The notes under the pieces: model-generated
What the model was told of the DNA's origin: nothing
Databases searched by the model: none
The model's input: the letters and a program-made list of their open reading frames with translations, nothing else
Shown: positions 1-8,593 of the stretch, in pieces
Position numbering within the stretch: position 1 is the stretch's first letter
Layout: the number at the start of each line of letters is the position of its first letter
Translations under genes and position numbers: made by a program
NCBI GenBank assembly: GCA_038106445.1
Contig: JAYODU010000003.1
Location: 324,482-388,481, forward strand
Direction: 5' to 3'
DNA from: Pseudemcibacter sp038106445
Lineage (GTDB): Bacteria; Pseudomonadota; Alphaproteobacteria; Sphingomonadales; Emcibacteraceae
DNA length: 64,000 nt

Positions 1-252
1 AAAGTTGCTTTCGCATTTATGCTTTTAACTACGTTTATAAACCACCCGCACTTTGCTCATTCCTATCATATTTTTTATCGTGATTTTTTTGCAAAATTGG
101 GCAGTCATGATTTTGGGCTTAAAAATCGCTTCATCTTCGCAGGCGCAGTTGTACCAATAACAATGCTGCTCTTTTTTATATACTGTATTTTTACAGCAAT
201 TTTGGTCCGCCAATCTGGAAATTTCGTGATGGAGAAAAAACACGAAAAATAA
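1..252 (+). pseudogene. Integral membrane protein fragment, cut at window edge and by a junction near 180
   Basis: The frame is open from base 1, so the gene starts before the window. It reads through the motif INHPHFAHSYHIFYRDF and a hydrophobic helix (roughly bases 130-200), then stops at 250-252. The HPHF..SY motif recalls a group of uncharacterised polytopic bacterial membrane proteins, but I cannot name the function. Coding similarity seems to end near base 180, because from about 183 a different frame encodes the effector-binding domain of a LysR regulator. The last 20 or so codons (ending MEKKHEK) are then read-through of LysR DNA in the wrong frame. I infer a deletion that joined two genes. 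Confidence is moderate because the 5' part is not visible. Confidence 0.5.
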
Positions 253-515
253 AAGTAAACCCCATGCTTATTACCAATAACGGGGTTACTATTATGGCGG
301 CATCACAGGCCGGGGTCGGGGTTGCCTATTTGCCGTCTTTCATCGTATCGGATGCGTTACGGGATGGAAGCCTGGTAAAATTTATGGATATAAGTAACAT
401 TGCCGATATTGAGATGTCGTTGCTTTATGCGCCAAGTCCCCATATACCCGCCAAACTATCAAGGTTGATCGATTTTCTTTATGACCGTTTTGGACGGGAT
501 GATCTTAGACATTAA
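183..515 (+). pseudogene. LysR-family regulator, C-terminal remnant
   Basis: Read from base 183 in frame with the ATG at 264, the translation runs LYFYSNFGPPIWKFRDGEK, then KVNPMLITNNGVTIMAASQ, then AGVGVAYLPSFIVSDALRDG and LLYAPSPHIPAKLSRLIDF. This is the second half of a LysR substrate-binding domain, including the usual 'G.G...LP.F....L..G.L' stretch and the typical C-terminal helix. The N-terminal winged helix and first subdomain are missing, and no start codon with a ribosome site lies at the head of the homologous part. It is therefore a remnant and cannot bind DNA as it stands. It could be expressed from the ATG at 264 as an 83-residue fragment, but I see no reason to expect this. Confidence 0.7.
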
Positions 516-520
516 TCTGG

Positions 521-1003
521 TCAAAGCCATTTATACATCACCAGCGCATCGACATAACCCTGTTTCGGGTGGTTAAACGCACCAGGAAGGCGGCCGACCG
601 TTTCAAAACCAAGTTTATGCCATAACCTTACTGCTCCTTCGTTGCTCGCCGCGACGAAGTTGAACTGCATTGCCTTGTAACCAAGATCACGGGCGATGTC
701 TTGCGAATGTTCGCACATTTGGGTTGCAAGCCCGCGCCCGCGTGCAGCGGAGCTGACCATATAACCGCAATTACAGACATGATTACCGGGCCCTGCCTGA
801 TTAGTTTTAATAAAATAAGTCCCAAGGATAATATCATTTTCCTCAAACACGAATGTTTTACGGGGATAATCCATCCAGATTGATTTGGCCTGCTCTTTTA
901 TTGTGTTCCGTTCGTAAGCATAGGTTTCACCGGCGGCGACAATCTCATGAAAAATCGGCCATATCTGATCAAAGTCAGCATCTGTTGCTTCGCGGATGTT
1001 CAT
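521..1003 (-). CDS. GNAT family N-acetyltransferase
   Basis: The 160-residue product is a single GNAT domain of normal length. It begins MNIREATDADFDQIWPIF, the typical first strand and helix, and has the acetyl-CoA pyrophosphate loop ARGRGLA at about residues 87-93. The C-terminal part 'NEGAVRLWHKLGFETVGRLPGAF' carries the motif B helix and the family's 'LGFE..G' turn. Close relatives include the phosphinothricin/methionine-sulfone acetyltransferase-like proteins, but substrate cannot be told from sequence. It lies immediately downstream of the MBL-fold hydrolase gene and overlaps its end by one base, so it is probably the last gene of a four-gene leftward operon. Confidence 0.85.
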   Translation of the reverse strand: MNIREATDADFDQIWPIFHEIVAAGETYAYERNTIKEQAKSIWMDYPRKTFVFEENDIILGTYFIKTNQAGPGNHVCNCGYMVSSAARGRGLATQMCEHSQDIARDLGYKAMQFNFVAASNEGAVRLWHKLGFETVGRLPGAFNHPKQGYVDALVMYKWL

Positions 1004-1911
1004 TATTCAAATATGTCCAGATCATTGGCAGAAACCACTTTCCCATTATAGCCGGCAGCTTTTACTTCTGCGGCAAGGTTATCATGATCCTTGTTCCAGT
1101 ATAACTGATGATAAAGGATCAGGAGTTTTGGTTTTGCTTCGTTTGCAAGTTGTGCAAGCTCTGACGGTGTCGTGTGAAAGGCGCGCTGATAAATCTGCCA
1201 GTCAGCGGGGCGGGTGTTCAGTGAAATTTCAGAAACAACTTCATGAATAAGGAAGTCTGCGCCTTTGGCGGCTTCCAACATCGCATCGCTTTTTGCGGTA
1301 TCGCCTGAGATAACAACGGTTTTCGTGGTTTCCTTTTCGGTAAACTTAAAACCATATGCATGTTCCCAGCTTCCATGCGGTACCTTTATTGCTTCAACTG
1401 TTACATTTTCATCTTCAAAAATAATGCCGGAAGTCACGTGTTCACGGGTTTCAACTTTATAGCCTGTTGCATTTGCTGGCTGTGATCCATTAAGTCGCAT
1501 ATCAATATCCTGAGCATATGCCTCTAAAATACTGTCCGCCATATGTTTGGTGCCAGGCGGGCCATAAATTTTAAGCGGGGCGACCCTGCGAAGTACCCAT
1601 GGTGCAAGGATTAAATTGGCAAGCCCGGCTGTGTGATCAGAATGAAGATGAGTGATAAACAGTTTATCAAGATTTGTTGGCGTGAGTTCATCTATACCGT
1701 TCAGATTTGCTTCGCGTGCTTTTCTGAACATTCCGGCACCACTATCCACAAGATATGTTTTGCCACCGGAAATGATAGCGACGCCGGGTCCGGACCGATC
1801 AGGATATGTTAGAGGGGTGCCGGTTCCTAGCATCACCACTTTAAGGCCATCTGCATAGGCAGAACTTATGAACAGAATGCCAGCGAAAACGGTGAGCAAG
1901 TGCCTTATCAT
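1003..1911 (-). CDS. Exported MBL-fold metallo-hydrolase (RNase Z/arylsulfatase-like)
   Basis: I choose the ATG at 1911 because it opens a good signal peptide (MIRHLLTVFAGILFISSAYA, cleavage near residue 20) and follows the stop of the upstream gene by one base. A longer frame from 2004 would overlap that gene by 92 bases. The mature protein starts with the strand LKVVMLGTGTP and carries the dinuclear metal motif HLHSDH at residues 88-93, a later 'VISGDTA' loop and a late histidine (LYHQLYW). These are marks of the RNase Z/AtsA-like branch of the metallo-beta-lactamase fold. With a signal peptide it should act in the periplasm. The substrate is unknown. Tight coupling to the exported PLP enzyme suggests a shared small-molecule pathway, which is inference. 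Confidence 0.82.
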   Translation of the reverse strand: MIRHLLTVFAGILFISSAYADGLKVVMLGTGTPLTYPDRSGPGVAIISGGKTYLVDSGAGMFRKAREANLNGIDELTPTNLDKLFITHLHSDHTAGLANLILAPWVLRRVAPLKIYGPPGTKHMADSILEAYAQDIDMRLNGSQPANATGYKVETREHVTSGIIFEDENVTVEAIKVPHGSWEHAYGFKFTEKETTKTVVISGDTAKSDAMLEAAKGADFLIHEVVSEISLNTRPADWQIYQRAFHTTPSELAQLANEAKPKLLILYHQLYWNKDHDNLAAEVKAAGYNGKVVSANDLDIFE

Positions 1912-1912
1912 A

Positions 1913-3013
1913 TTATGCTCTGAAATAATCCGCATAGGGATGGATTGCCGGTGCGCCGCCTGTATGAAGGAAGGTGACATCGCGGGCATTTTCAAGTTTG
2001 CCATTTTTGACCATATCCAGCATGGCCGACATTGCTTTACCGGTATAAACTGGGTCGGTGATCACACCTTCATGTGAAGCAACGGTCTTAATGGCTTCGA
2101 TACCTGCTTCTGTTGGGTAGCCATAAGCCTGCCCATAATATTGATCAAGCACAATAATATCATCATCACTGATGAAATCAGATGAAACGCCCATCATTTC
2201 ACTTGTTTCGTTCAGAACCTGACGAATACGCTGTCTAGCTGGTTCGGCCGGGCCACCAACAGAAACACCCATTACTTTGGTGGTAGTATTACCAAAATAA
2301 CGAAGTCCCATGATCAGACCTGCCTGCGTCCCGCAGCTTCCCGTAGGATGAAAAATATGTGAAGGGGAAATACCCATGGCATTCCACTGGTTGACCAGTT
2401 CGCGCCCACAATTCACATATCCCATGCTGCCAATGCCGTTGGATGCGCCGGCAGGAATGTTGTAAGGATTCTTTCCAGCAGCCATAAGGTCAGCCGTCAC
2501 CTTTTCAACAACAGGGCCGCGACCATCTTCGGCAACATATATATGTGCTCCCATGATCTGATCCATCAGGTAATTACCACTACCCATAAGTTCTTCTGTC
2601 ATTTCAGGAACCGGATTTGACAGGATAACATGAGCTTCAAGCCCCACCTTTGCCGCGCCTGAAACAGTTTGGCGTACATGGTTGGATTGAAGGCCACCTT
2701 GCGTGATAACGGCTTTTGCACCTTTTTCAAGTGCTTCGGCAATTGCATATTCAAGCTTCCTTGTTTTATTGCCACCATGCGCAAGTTCCATGACGTCATC
2801 ACGTTTGATATAAAGGTCAGGGCCGCCAATCAACCTGCTAACATTAGCCATTTTATTACAGGCAGTGGGTAGTGTGGTTAGTTTTATGCGCGGAATGGAA
2901 TCAAATTTGCTACTGATTTGCGCAAAGGATAACGTCCCTGAGGATGCCACCGCCGATGCAAGTGCTGCTATACCGGCACCTTTTATAAAATCTCTGCGTG
3001 AATTTTCGCTCAT
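1913..3013 (-). CDS. Tat-exported PLP enzyme of the D-cysteine desulfhydrase/ACC deaminase family
   Basis: The 366-residue product has a twin-arginine signal (MSENSRRDFIKGAGIAALAS) followed by a fold-type II PLP domain. The PLP-binding lysine is Lys83 in HGGNKTRKLEY, and the family features 'TQGGLQSNHVRQT', 'GSCGTQAGL' (phosphate cup) and 'FLHTGGAPAIHPY' near the C terminus are present. Known members split D-cysteine, L-cysteate or ACC by beta-elimination or ring opening, releasing ammonia and pyruvate or an oxo acid. I cannot choose between these substrates. Export of a folded cofactor-loaded enzyme by Tat fits PLP proteins. The next gene upstream is a cytosolic paralogue without the signal. 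Together with the MBL hydrolase downstream it forms a short operon. Confidence 0.85.
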   Translation of the reverse strand: MSENSRRDFIKGAGIAALASAVASSGTLSFAQISSKFDSIPRIKLTTLPTACNKMANVSRLIGGPDLYIKRDDVMELAHGGNKTRKLEYAIAEALEKGAKAVITQGGLQSNHVRQTVSGAAKVGLEAHVILSNPVPEMTEELMGSGNYLMDQIMGAHIYVAEDGRGPVVEKVTADLMAAGKNPYNIPAGASNGIGSMGYVNCGRELVNQWNAMGISPSHIFHPTGSCGTQAGLIMGLRYFGNTTTKVMGVSVGGPAEPARQRIRQVLNETSEMMGVSSDFISDDDIIVLDQYYGQAYGYPTEAGIEAIKTVASHEGVITDPVYTGKAMSAMLDMVKNGKLENARDVTFLHTGGAPAIHPYADYFRA

Positions 3014-3031
3014 GTTATTTTTCCTCCATAT

Positions 3032-4042
3032 CTAAATATCTAAAAATAAATCGGCAAATGAATGGATTGCCGGTGCGCCGCCCGTATGCAGGAAGACGAT
3101 ATCTTTTGCGTTTTCAAGTTTATTGTTTTTGACCATATCAATAAGCCCGGCCATTGTCTTCCCTGTATATACCGGGTCAAGTATTATGCCTTCCTTTTCA
3201 CCGAGCAGTTTGATAGCCACATTTGCTTCTTCTGTCGGGTATGCATAAGCTCTGCCATAATAATCCCCTTTAACGATTAGATCATCTTCCGTAATTAAAT
3301 CATCAGGTAGATCAATCACGTCAAAAATCTGCTTGATTACAGCTCTTAAGTTTTCTTTTTTTATATCTTCTGGCTGGCTTACCGATATGCCAACAACTTT
3401 TGTTGTCGTGTTGCCAAAATACCGAAGTCCGACAAGCAACCCTGCATGTGTACCGCAGCTTCCGGTTCCAAGGAAAATATGGCTCGGGTTTATGTCCATA
3501 TTCTGACACTGTATCATCAATTCCCGTGCGGCAAGGATATATCCAAGACTTCCGAGACCATTCGAAGCCCCCATTGGAACAGAGTAGGGTGTTTTACCTT
3601 CGGCGATCAGTTTTTTTTGAATACGTTGCATTTCTGCAGCAACCATATTGTCATCGCCATCAATGATATATTCGTTGGCACCCATGATTTTATCCATGAG
3701 GTAATTACCGCTGCTTTTCATCTGTTTAAGGCGTTCAGGTACCGGATTATTTAAAAAAATATGGCTTTCCAATCCCAGCCGGGCTGCTGCAGATACAGTT
3801 TGGCGGACATGATTTGACTGTATACCACCCATAGTAAGCACTGCATCCGCTCCCTTGCTGATAGCGTCGGCAAAGACATATTCAAGTTTTCTAGTTTTAT
3901 TGCCACCATGGGCCAGGTCCATCACATCATCACGTTTAATATATATATCCGGCCCGCCGATAGCCTTTGAAAGATTTGGAAGTAGATAAAATGATGTTGG
4001 CAGACTGGTTAGTGGCAGACGTGCCACTTCTTCAAATTTCAT
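3032..4042 (-). CDS. Cytosolic PLP enzyme of the D-cysteine desulfhydrase/ACC deaminase family
   Basis: The 336-residue product lacks any signal peptide and starts directly with the family's N terminus (MKFEEVARLPLTSLPTSF). The PLP lysine is Lys49 in HGGNKTRKLEY, followed by 'MGGIQSNHVRQT', 'GTGSCGTHAGL' and 'FLHTGGAPAIHSF'. Long stretches match the neighbouring Tat-exported copy, for example GLRYFGNTTTKV and LDPVYTGK versus TDPVYTGK, so the pair arose by tandem duplication, with one copy gaining or losing the signal. The likely reaction is pyridoxal-dependent elimination on a D-amino or sulfonated amino acid. It is the first gene of the leftward operon, divergent from ETF-QO across a gap of about 150 bases. 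Confidence 0.85.
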   Translation of the reverse strand: MKFEEVARLPLTSLPTSFYLLPNLSKAIGGPDIYIKRDDVMDLAHGGNKTRKLEYVFADAISKGADAVLTMGGIQSNHVRQTVSAAARLGLESHIFLNNPVPERLKQMKSSGNYLMDKIMGANEYIIDGDDNMVAAEMQRIQKKLIAEGKTPYSVPMGASNGLGSLGYILAARELMIQCQNMDINPSHIFLGTGSCGTHAGLLVGLRYFGNTTTKVVGISVSQPEDIKKENLRAVIKQIFDVIDLPDDLITEDDLIVKGDYYGRAYAYPTEEANVAIKLLGEKEGIILDPVYTGKTMAGLIDMVKNNKLENAKDIVFLHTGGAPAIHSFADLFLDI

Positions 4043-4130
4043 AATTTGGCCTCATATGACGGATAGTAATTAAGGCGAGCTTAGTACAGTTCCTGTGTGA
4101 AATAAATAGTTTGTTTGTTGATAAGTTTAA

Positions 4131-4159
4131 TTGACGCCCTACGTGAATTAAGGTTAATT
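4131..4159 (+). promoter_or_regulatory. Probable sigma-70-type promoter of the ETF-QO gene
   Basis: TTGACG at 4131-4136 is followed after 17 bases by TTAATT at 4154-4159. Transcription would start near 4166, just before the AGGAG at about 4169-4173 and the ATG at 4191. This layout argues against a TTG start at 4158, which would lie inside the -10 box. Confidence 0.45.
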
Positions 4160-4190
4160 GAAATTCACAGGAGTTAAAGGATCTTGGTAT

Positions 4191-5837
4191 ATGGAACGTG
4201 AATTTATGGAATATGACATCGTTATTGTTGGCGGTGGTCCGGCCGGTTTAAGCGCGGCGATCCGTTTCAAACAATTATGCAATGAACAGGGTAAGGAATA
4301 TACCATATGCGTTCTTGATAAGGGCTCCGAGATCGGGGCACATATTCTATCAGGTGCCGTGATTGATCCTATTGCTCTTAACGAACTTATACCGGACTGG
4401 AAAGAAAAGGGTGCACCGGTTACCGTGGAAGTCACGGATAACCAGCACTGGGTTTTATCAGAATCCAGTAAAACATCGTTGCCACATATTTTAATGCCTC
4501 CGCTTCTCAGCAATAGGGGTAATTATATTGTAAGTCTTGGAAATTTATGCCGCTGGCTTGCAGAACAGGCCGAAAATATTGGTGTTGAAATATTTCCGGG
4601 CTTTCCCGCTGCCGACATACTTTATAATGATGATGGCTCAGTAAAGGGGATACTCACCGGCGATATGGGAGTTGCGCAAGACGGCAGCCATAAAGACAGT
4701 TATATGCCGGGTATGGAACTTCACGGCAGATTTACTTTTTTTGCTGAAGGAGCAAGAGGATCACTTTCCAAAAAATTAATTGAAATATTTAATCTGCGTG
4801 AAAATTGTGAACCACAAACATATGGTATTGGTATTAAGGAATTATGGGAAGTTGCCCCTGCCAAGCATAAGGAAGGTCGCGTGATCCATACACAGGGTTG
4901 GCCGCTTTCAAGTGGCACGGTTGGCGGCGGTTTTTGTTATCATCTGGATAACAATCAGGTTGCAATTGGTTTTGTTGTTGGACTTGATTATTCAAACCCG
5001 TATCTTTCACCATTTGATGAAATGCAGCGTTACAAAACCCACCCCGCATTTGACAGCTTATTTGATGGCGGGAAACGCATTTCATATGGCGCCCGTGCGA
5101 TCAATGAAGGTGGGTTTCAATCGGTGCCAAAGCTCAGTTTCCCCGGTGGGGTGCTTATTGGCTGTTCAGCCGGTTTTGTAAATGTTCCCAGGATTAAAGG
5201 AACACATAATGCAATGAAAACGGGCATGCTGGCGGCGGAAACGGCCTTTAGTGCACTTGAAAATAATGATGATATGGCAGCATATGATCAGGCTTACGCT
5301 GATAGCTGGGTTTATAAAGATTTAAAGCGGGTGCGAAATGCAAAACCAGCGATCCATAAATTTGGTGCATTATGGGGTACACTTTATGCCGGATTTGATA
5401 TGTGGATGAATAATATTGGGCTTGGTTTTCTTATGCCATGGTCCTTAAGTCATGACGAGGATCATTCTTGCTTAAAACCGGCGGAAGAATGTGAAAAAAT
5501 TAATTATCCCAAACCGGATGGAAAAGTTACATTTGATAAACTCTCTTCTGTTTTTCTTTCCAATACTAATCATGAAGAAAATCAGCCCTGCCATTTAACC
5601 CTTAAGGATGAAAATGTTCCGGTAGAAATTAATTATAATATCTATGCCGGGCCGGAGGTGCGTTTTTGTCCGGCGGGTGTTTATGAATTTATCGGTGTCG
5701 AAGTAGGAAGTCCGAAATTACAGATTAATTCACAGAATTGTGTCCACTGTAAAACCTGTGATATTAAGGATCCGAGCCAGAATATTAACTGGGTTACGCC
5801 CGAAGGGGGCGGTGGCCCTAATTATCCCAATATGTAA
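4191..5837 (+). CDS. Electron transfer flavoprotein-ubiquinone oxidoreductase
   Basis: The 548-residue protein passes electrons from reduced ETF (fed by acyl-CoA and other dehydrogenases) to ubiquinone at the inner membrane. It begins with the FAD dinucleotide fold YDIVIVGGGPAGLSAA, followed by the ETF-QO marks 'GAHILSGAVIDP' and 'GGFQSVPKLSFPGGVLIGCSAGFVN'. At the C terminus lies the 4Fe-4S ligand set: a cysteine at about 493 (RFCPAGVYE) and CVHCKTC at about 517-523, ending in the usual 'WVTPEGGGGPNYP'. Length matches the family. The ATG at 4191 has a better-placed ribosome site than the upstream TTG and fits the promoter. It probably starts an operon with the TPR protein and ispE, an order known in alphaproteobacteria. 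Confidence 0.95.
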   Translation: MEREFMEYDIVIVGGGPAGLSAAIRFKQLCNEQGKEYTICVLDKGSEIGAHILSGAVIDPIALNELIPDWKEKGAPVTVEVTDNQHWVLSESSKTSLPHILMPPLLSNRGNYIVSLGNLCRWLAEQAENIGVEIFPGFPAADILYNDDGSVKGILTGDMGVAQDGSHKDSYMPGMELHGRFTFFAEGARGSLSKKLIEIFNLRENCEPQTYGIGIKELWEVAPAKHKEGRVIHTQGWPLSSGTVGGGFCYHLDNNQVAIGFVVGLDYSNPYLSPFDEMQRYKTHPAFDSLFDGGKRISYGARAINEGGFQSVPKLSFPGGVLIGCSAGFVNVPRIKGTHNAMKTGMLAAETAFSALENNDDMAAYDQAYADSWVYKDLKRVRNAKPAIHKFGALWGTLYAGFDMWMNNIGLGFLMPWSLSHDEDHSCLKPAEECEKINYPKPDGKVTFDKLSSVFLSNTNHEENQPCHLTLKDENVPVEINYNIYAGPEVRFCPAGVYEFIGVEVGSPKLQINSQNCVHCKTCDIKDPSQNINWVTPEGGGGPNYPNM

Positions 5838-5909
5838 ATAATTTTAGTAATATATTAGGGTAAAATGGATAATATAAGCAGTTATACCAACAGCAGACAG
5901 ATAGGAAAT

Positions 5910-7619
5910 ATGAAGTCAATAATATCACATAGGAAAATGCCACTATTTAAAGTTATAAGTATGTGCTTTCTGATGCTTGTCACGCAGTTTGTGCCTGTGA
6001 GCGCACAAACAATGACGGCTGATGCCCCTAATATGCCATTTGGTGAATATTTGTCTGCGCGTCATGCTCTGGCGAACAAGCAATATGATATTGCAGCTGA
6101 AAATTATTTTAATGCGCTTAAACTTGATCCCGAGAATGTTCCTCTAAACCTTAGAACATTAGCGGTTCTTGTAATGGATGGCAGGTTTGATGATGCCATC
6201 ATGGTAGCCCATCGGTTACAATCAATGGGTCAGGATAACGAAATTTCGAGGCTCATGCTCTTTTTTGAAAAAATAAAGGAAAGGGATTATGAGGAGGCCC
6301 TCCTATCCATTGATGAACTTTCAAGTGCCAATATTCTTCATATCCTGAAGCCTAATTTTAAAGGCTGGATTCTAGCAGAGCAGGGAAAAAAAGTTGAGGT
6401 AGAAGAAATAGTCCAAGGGTTTGAACAGGGAACAACTTTCAGATTTTTTAATTTTTTCCAAAGCGGACTTCTTTTCGAATATCTGGGTGATCTTGAACAA
6501 GCGGAATTATATTATTCAAAGGCACTTGCTGAGCCAGGGCTTTTAAATTTAAGAGCTGTTGAGGCTTATGGCGGAATATTGATCAAACAGGGAAAATCCA
6601 GTGAAGCAGAAGCAATTTTTCGTGATTATCTTGAAGATACGCCGTCAAATGAACAACTTAAGGCGGGATTGTCTGCAGCACAAAACGGGAATGAAATACA
6701 ATCTCTTGTGACATCAATTGATGAAGGATTTGCAGAATTATTTTATACGGTGGCAACGATCCTGATGCAGGATAATGTCAAAGAAGTAGCGACAAGTTAT
6801 CTGCAGCATGCACTCTATTTCCGCGATGAGTTTCCCCTAGCGCATTTTTTACAGGCACAAATTTTTGAAAGTGATGAATATTATGAAGGTGCGTCCAAGC
6901 ATTTCAATCTGATAACCAATGATAGCCCGTTATATTTCCAATCAAAAATTCAACGGGCATGGCTATTAAATGATATGGATCAGGATGAAGCGGCCATTGC
7001 TGCTTTTGAGGCACTTGAAAAAGAGTATCCTAATAATCGTGAAGTGCTGAATTCTATCGCTGAATATTACCGAACACATGAACGATATGCAGAAGCAATA
7101 CCGGCCTACAACAGGGTTGTGGGTCTTATTGACGAGGATCAGGAAAGAGACTGGGTTCTCTATTACACTCGCGGTATTGTTTTTGATCAGGAAAAACGCT
7201 GGCCGGAAGCAGAAAGCGATTTTAAAAAAGCACTGGAACTTCGTCCCGAGCAACCAATGGTACTCAATTATCTTGCCTATAGCTGGGTGGATCAGGGTAT
7301 TAATTATGATGAAGCCAAAGTAATGCTTGAACGTGCCGTTGAATTACGGCCAAATGACGGCTATATCGTCGACAGCCTTGGTTGGGCACTTTTTAAAATG
7401 GGTGAGAATGAAGAGGCTGTAAAGGTCCTTGAACGTGCAGCACAACTTCAGACACAGGATTGGGCAATAAATGATCATCTTGGAGATGTTTACTGGACAG
7501 TTGGCCGTAAAAATGAAGCACGGTTTCAATGGCGGCATGCTCTTTCCTTAAATCCGGATGAAGATAAAATAGAGGGTATCCGAAATAAAATTGAAGGCGG
7601 ATATATAAAATCCTTTTAG
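5910..7619 (+). CDS. Exported tetratricopeptide repeat protein
   Basis: The product, about 569 residues, has an N-terminal signal peptide (basic start, hydrophobic core LFKVISMCFLMLVTQFVPV, cleavage near SAQ) and then is almost entirely TPR helices. Repeats are clear in the first 100 residues (YLSARHALANKQYDIAAENY) and in the last 250 residues, for example 'ALELRPEQPMVLNYLAYSWVDQG', 'VELRPNDGYIVDSLGWALFKMG' and 'LSLNPDEDK'. TPR proteins act as scaffolds, and this one between ETF-QO and ispE matches a conserved but functionally undefined alphaproteobacterial gene. An ATG at 5865 would add 15 residues. I prefer 5910 because the signal peptide then has normal length. The stop is 10 bases before the ispE start. 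Confidence 0.82.
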   Translation: MKSIISHRKMPLFKVISMCFLMLVTQFVPVSAQTMTADAPNMPFGEYLSARHALANKQYDIAAENYFNALKLDPENVPLNLRTLAVLVMDGRFDDAIMVAHRLQSMGQDNEISRLMLFFEKIKERDYEEALLSIDELSSANILHILKPNFKGWILAEQGKKVEVEEIVQGFEQGTTFRFFNFFQSGLLFEYLGDLEQAELYYSKALAEPGLLNLRAVEAYGGILIKQGKSSEAEAIFRDYLEDTPSNEQLKAGLSAAQNGNEIQSLVTSIDEGFAELFYTVATILMQDNVKEVATSYLQHALYFRDEFPLAHFLQAQIFESDEYYEGASKHFNLITNDSPLYFQSKIQRAWLLNDMDQDEAAIAAFEALEKEYPNNREVLNSIAEYYRTHERYAEAIPAYNRVVGLIDEDQERDWVLYYTRGIVFDQEKRWPEAESDFKKALELRPEQPMVLNYLAYSWVDQGINYDEAKVMLERAVELRPNDGYIVDSLGWALFKMGENEEAVKVLERAAQLQTQDWAINDHLGDVYWTVGRKNEARFQWRHALSLNPDEDKIEGIRNKIEGGYIKSF

Positions 7620-7631
7620 GTAAGGGAAAGC

Positions 7632-8483
7632 GTGCTTACACCTGCAAAAATAAATCTCGACCTTCTAATTACCGGTCGACGCAAAGACGGGTTTCACCTG
7701 CTTGATAGTGTCGTTGTTTTTGTCGGATATGGCGATGAATTAACAGCAAAGGCAGCAGATGGTCTAAGTTTGGATATTAAGGGGGCATTTGCCAATAAAC
7801 TGAATAATGATCCTGAAAACCTCGTATTAAAAGCTGCAAGGAAGCTTTGTGAGTTTGCAGGTGTAAAACCAGATATAAAATTCCAGCTTACTAAAAATCT
7901 TCCTGTTTCTTCCGGTATTGGTGGGGGCTCAAGCAACGCCGCCGCTGCGCTTAAACTTACTATGGAACTTCTTAATCTGGATGTTGGTGATGTGGATCTA
8001 AGAAAACTTGCCTTGTCGCTTGGGGCTGATGTTCCAGTATGTCTACAATCAAATACTTCACATATGACAGGAATAGGAGAAAATATTAAGCAAATTGATC
8101 TTTGTGGTGGTCAGCCAATACTTCTTGTAAATCCGGGCGTTTCTGTTTCCACACCAGATATTTTTAAAAGTTTTAAAAACATGGCTCTACCGTTTACATC
8201 CAGAAAACCTGTGGATTTCAATCAGATTAATTGGACGTTAATGTTAGAACATTTAAAAGCCAGCAAAAATGATTTGCAAATGCCAGCGAGCGTGATCAAT
8301 GCTTCTGTCAGTGAAGTAATTGAAAAGCTTAAAAATCTTGAAGGGTTAATTTTTAGTAGAATGTCAGGGAGCGGTGCTACATGTTTTGCACTATTTGAAA
8401 GTGACGATTTGTGTAAAAAAGCGGCAAAAAGTCTTTCAAACCAACATGAAACCTGGTGGATAAAAGCGACTAATATAATTTAA
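7632..8483 (+). CDS. ispE: 4-diphosphocytidyl-2-C-methyl-D-erythritol kinase
   Basis: The 283-residue GHMP kinase phosphorylates CDP-methylerythritol in the non-mevalonate isoprenoid pathway. Seen directly: the N-terminal PAKINLDL with the catalytic lysine at residue 6, the ATP-binding glycine loop PVSSGIGGGSSNAAAAL at about 91-107, the 'LGADVPVCL' segment with the catalytic aspartate, and the third GHMP motif 'SRMSGSGATCFALF' near the end. It begins with GTG at 7632 after GGGAAAG. Length is normal. It follows the TPR gene closely and is probably cotranscribed with it. Confidence 0.95.
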   Translation: MLTPAKINLDLLITGRRKDGFHLLDSVVVFVGYGDELTAKAADGLSLDIKGAFANKLNNDPENLVLKAARKLCEFAGVKPDIKFQLTKNLPVSSGIGGGSSNAAAALKLTMELLNLDVGDVDLRKLALSLGADVPVCLQSNTSHMTGIGENIKQIDLCGGQPILLVNPGVSVSTPDIFKSFKNMALPFTSRKPVDFNQINWTLMLEHLKASKNDLQMPASVINASVSEVIEKLKNLEGLIFSRMSGSGATCFALFESDDLCKKAAKSLSNQHETWWIKATNII

Positions 8484-8593
8484 AATAAATGTAATACTTG
8501 CGCTTCCATTGCTTTCTGATAAATTTGCCTATGCACCTAAAATTTATGGTTAATTTTTGATAAGTAAACGGTAACACAAGGAACTCTGTCGAG

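Noticed and set aside
4158..4190. TTG start for ETF-QO 11 codons upstream
   Set aside because: The added residues are not family-like and the codon lies in the probable -10 box of the promoter.
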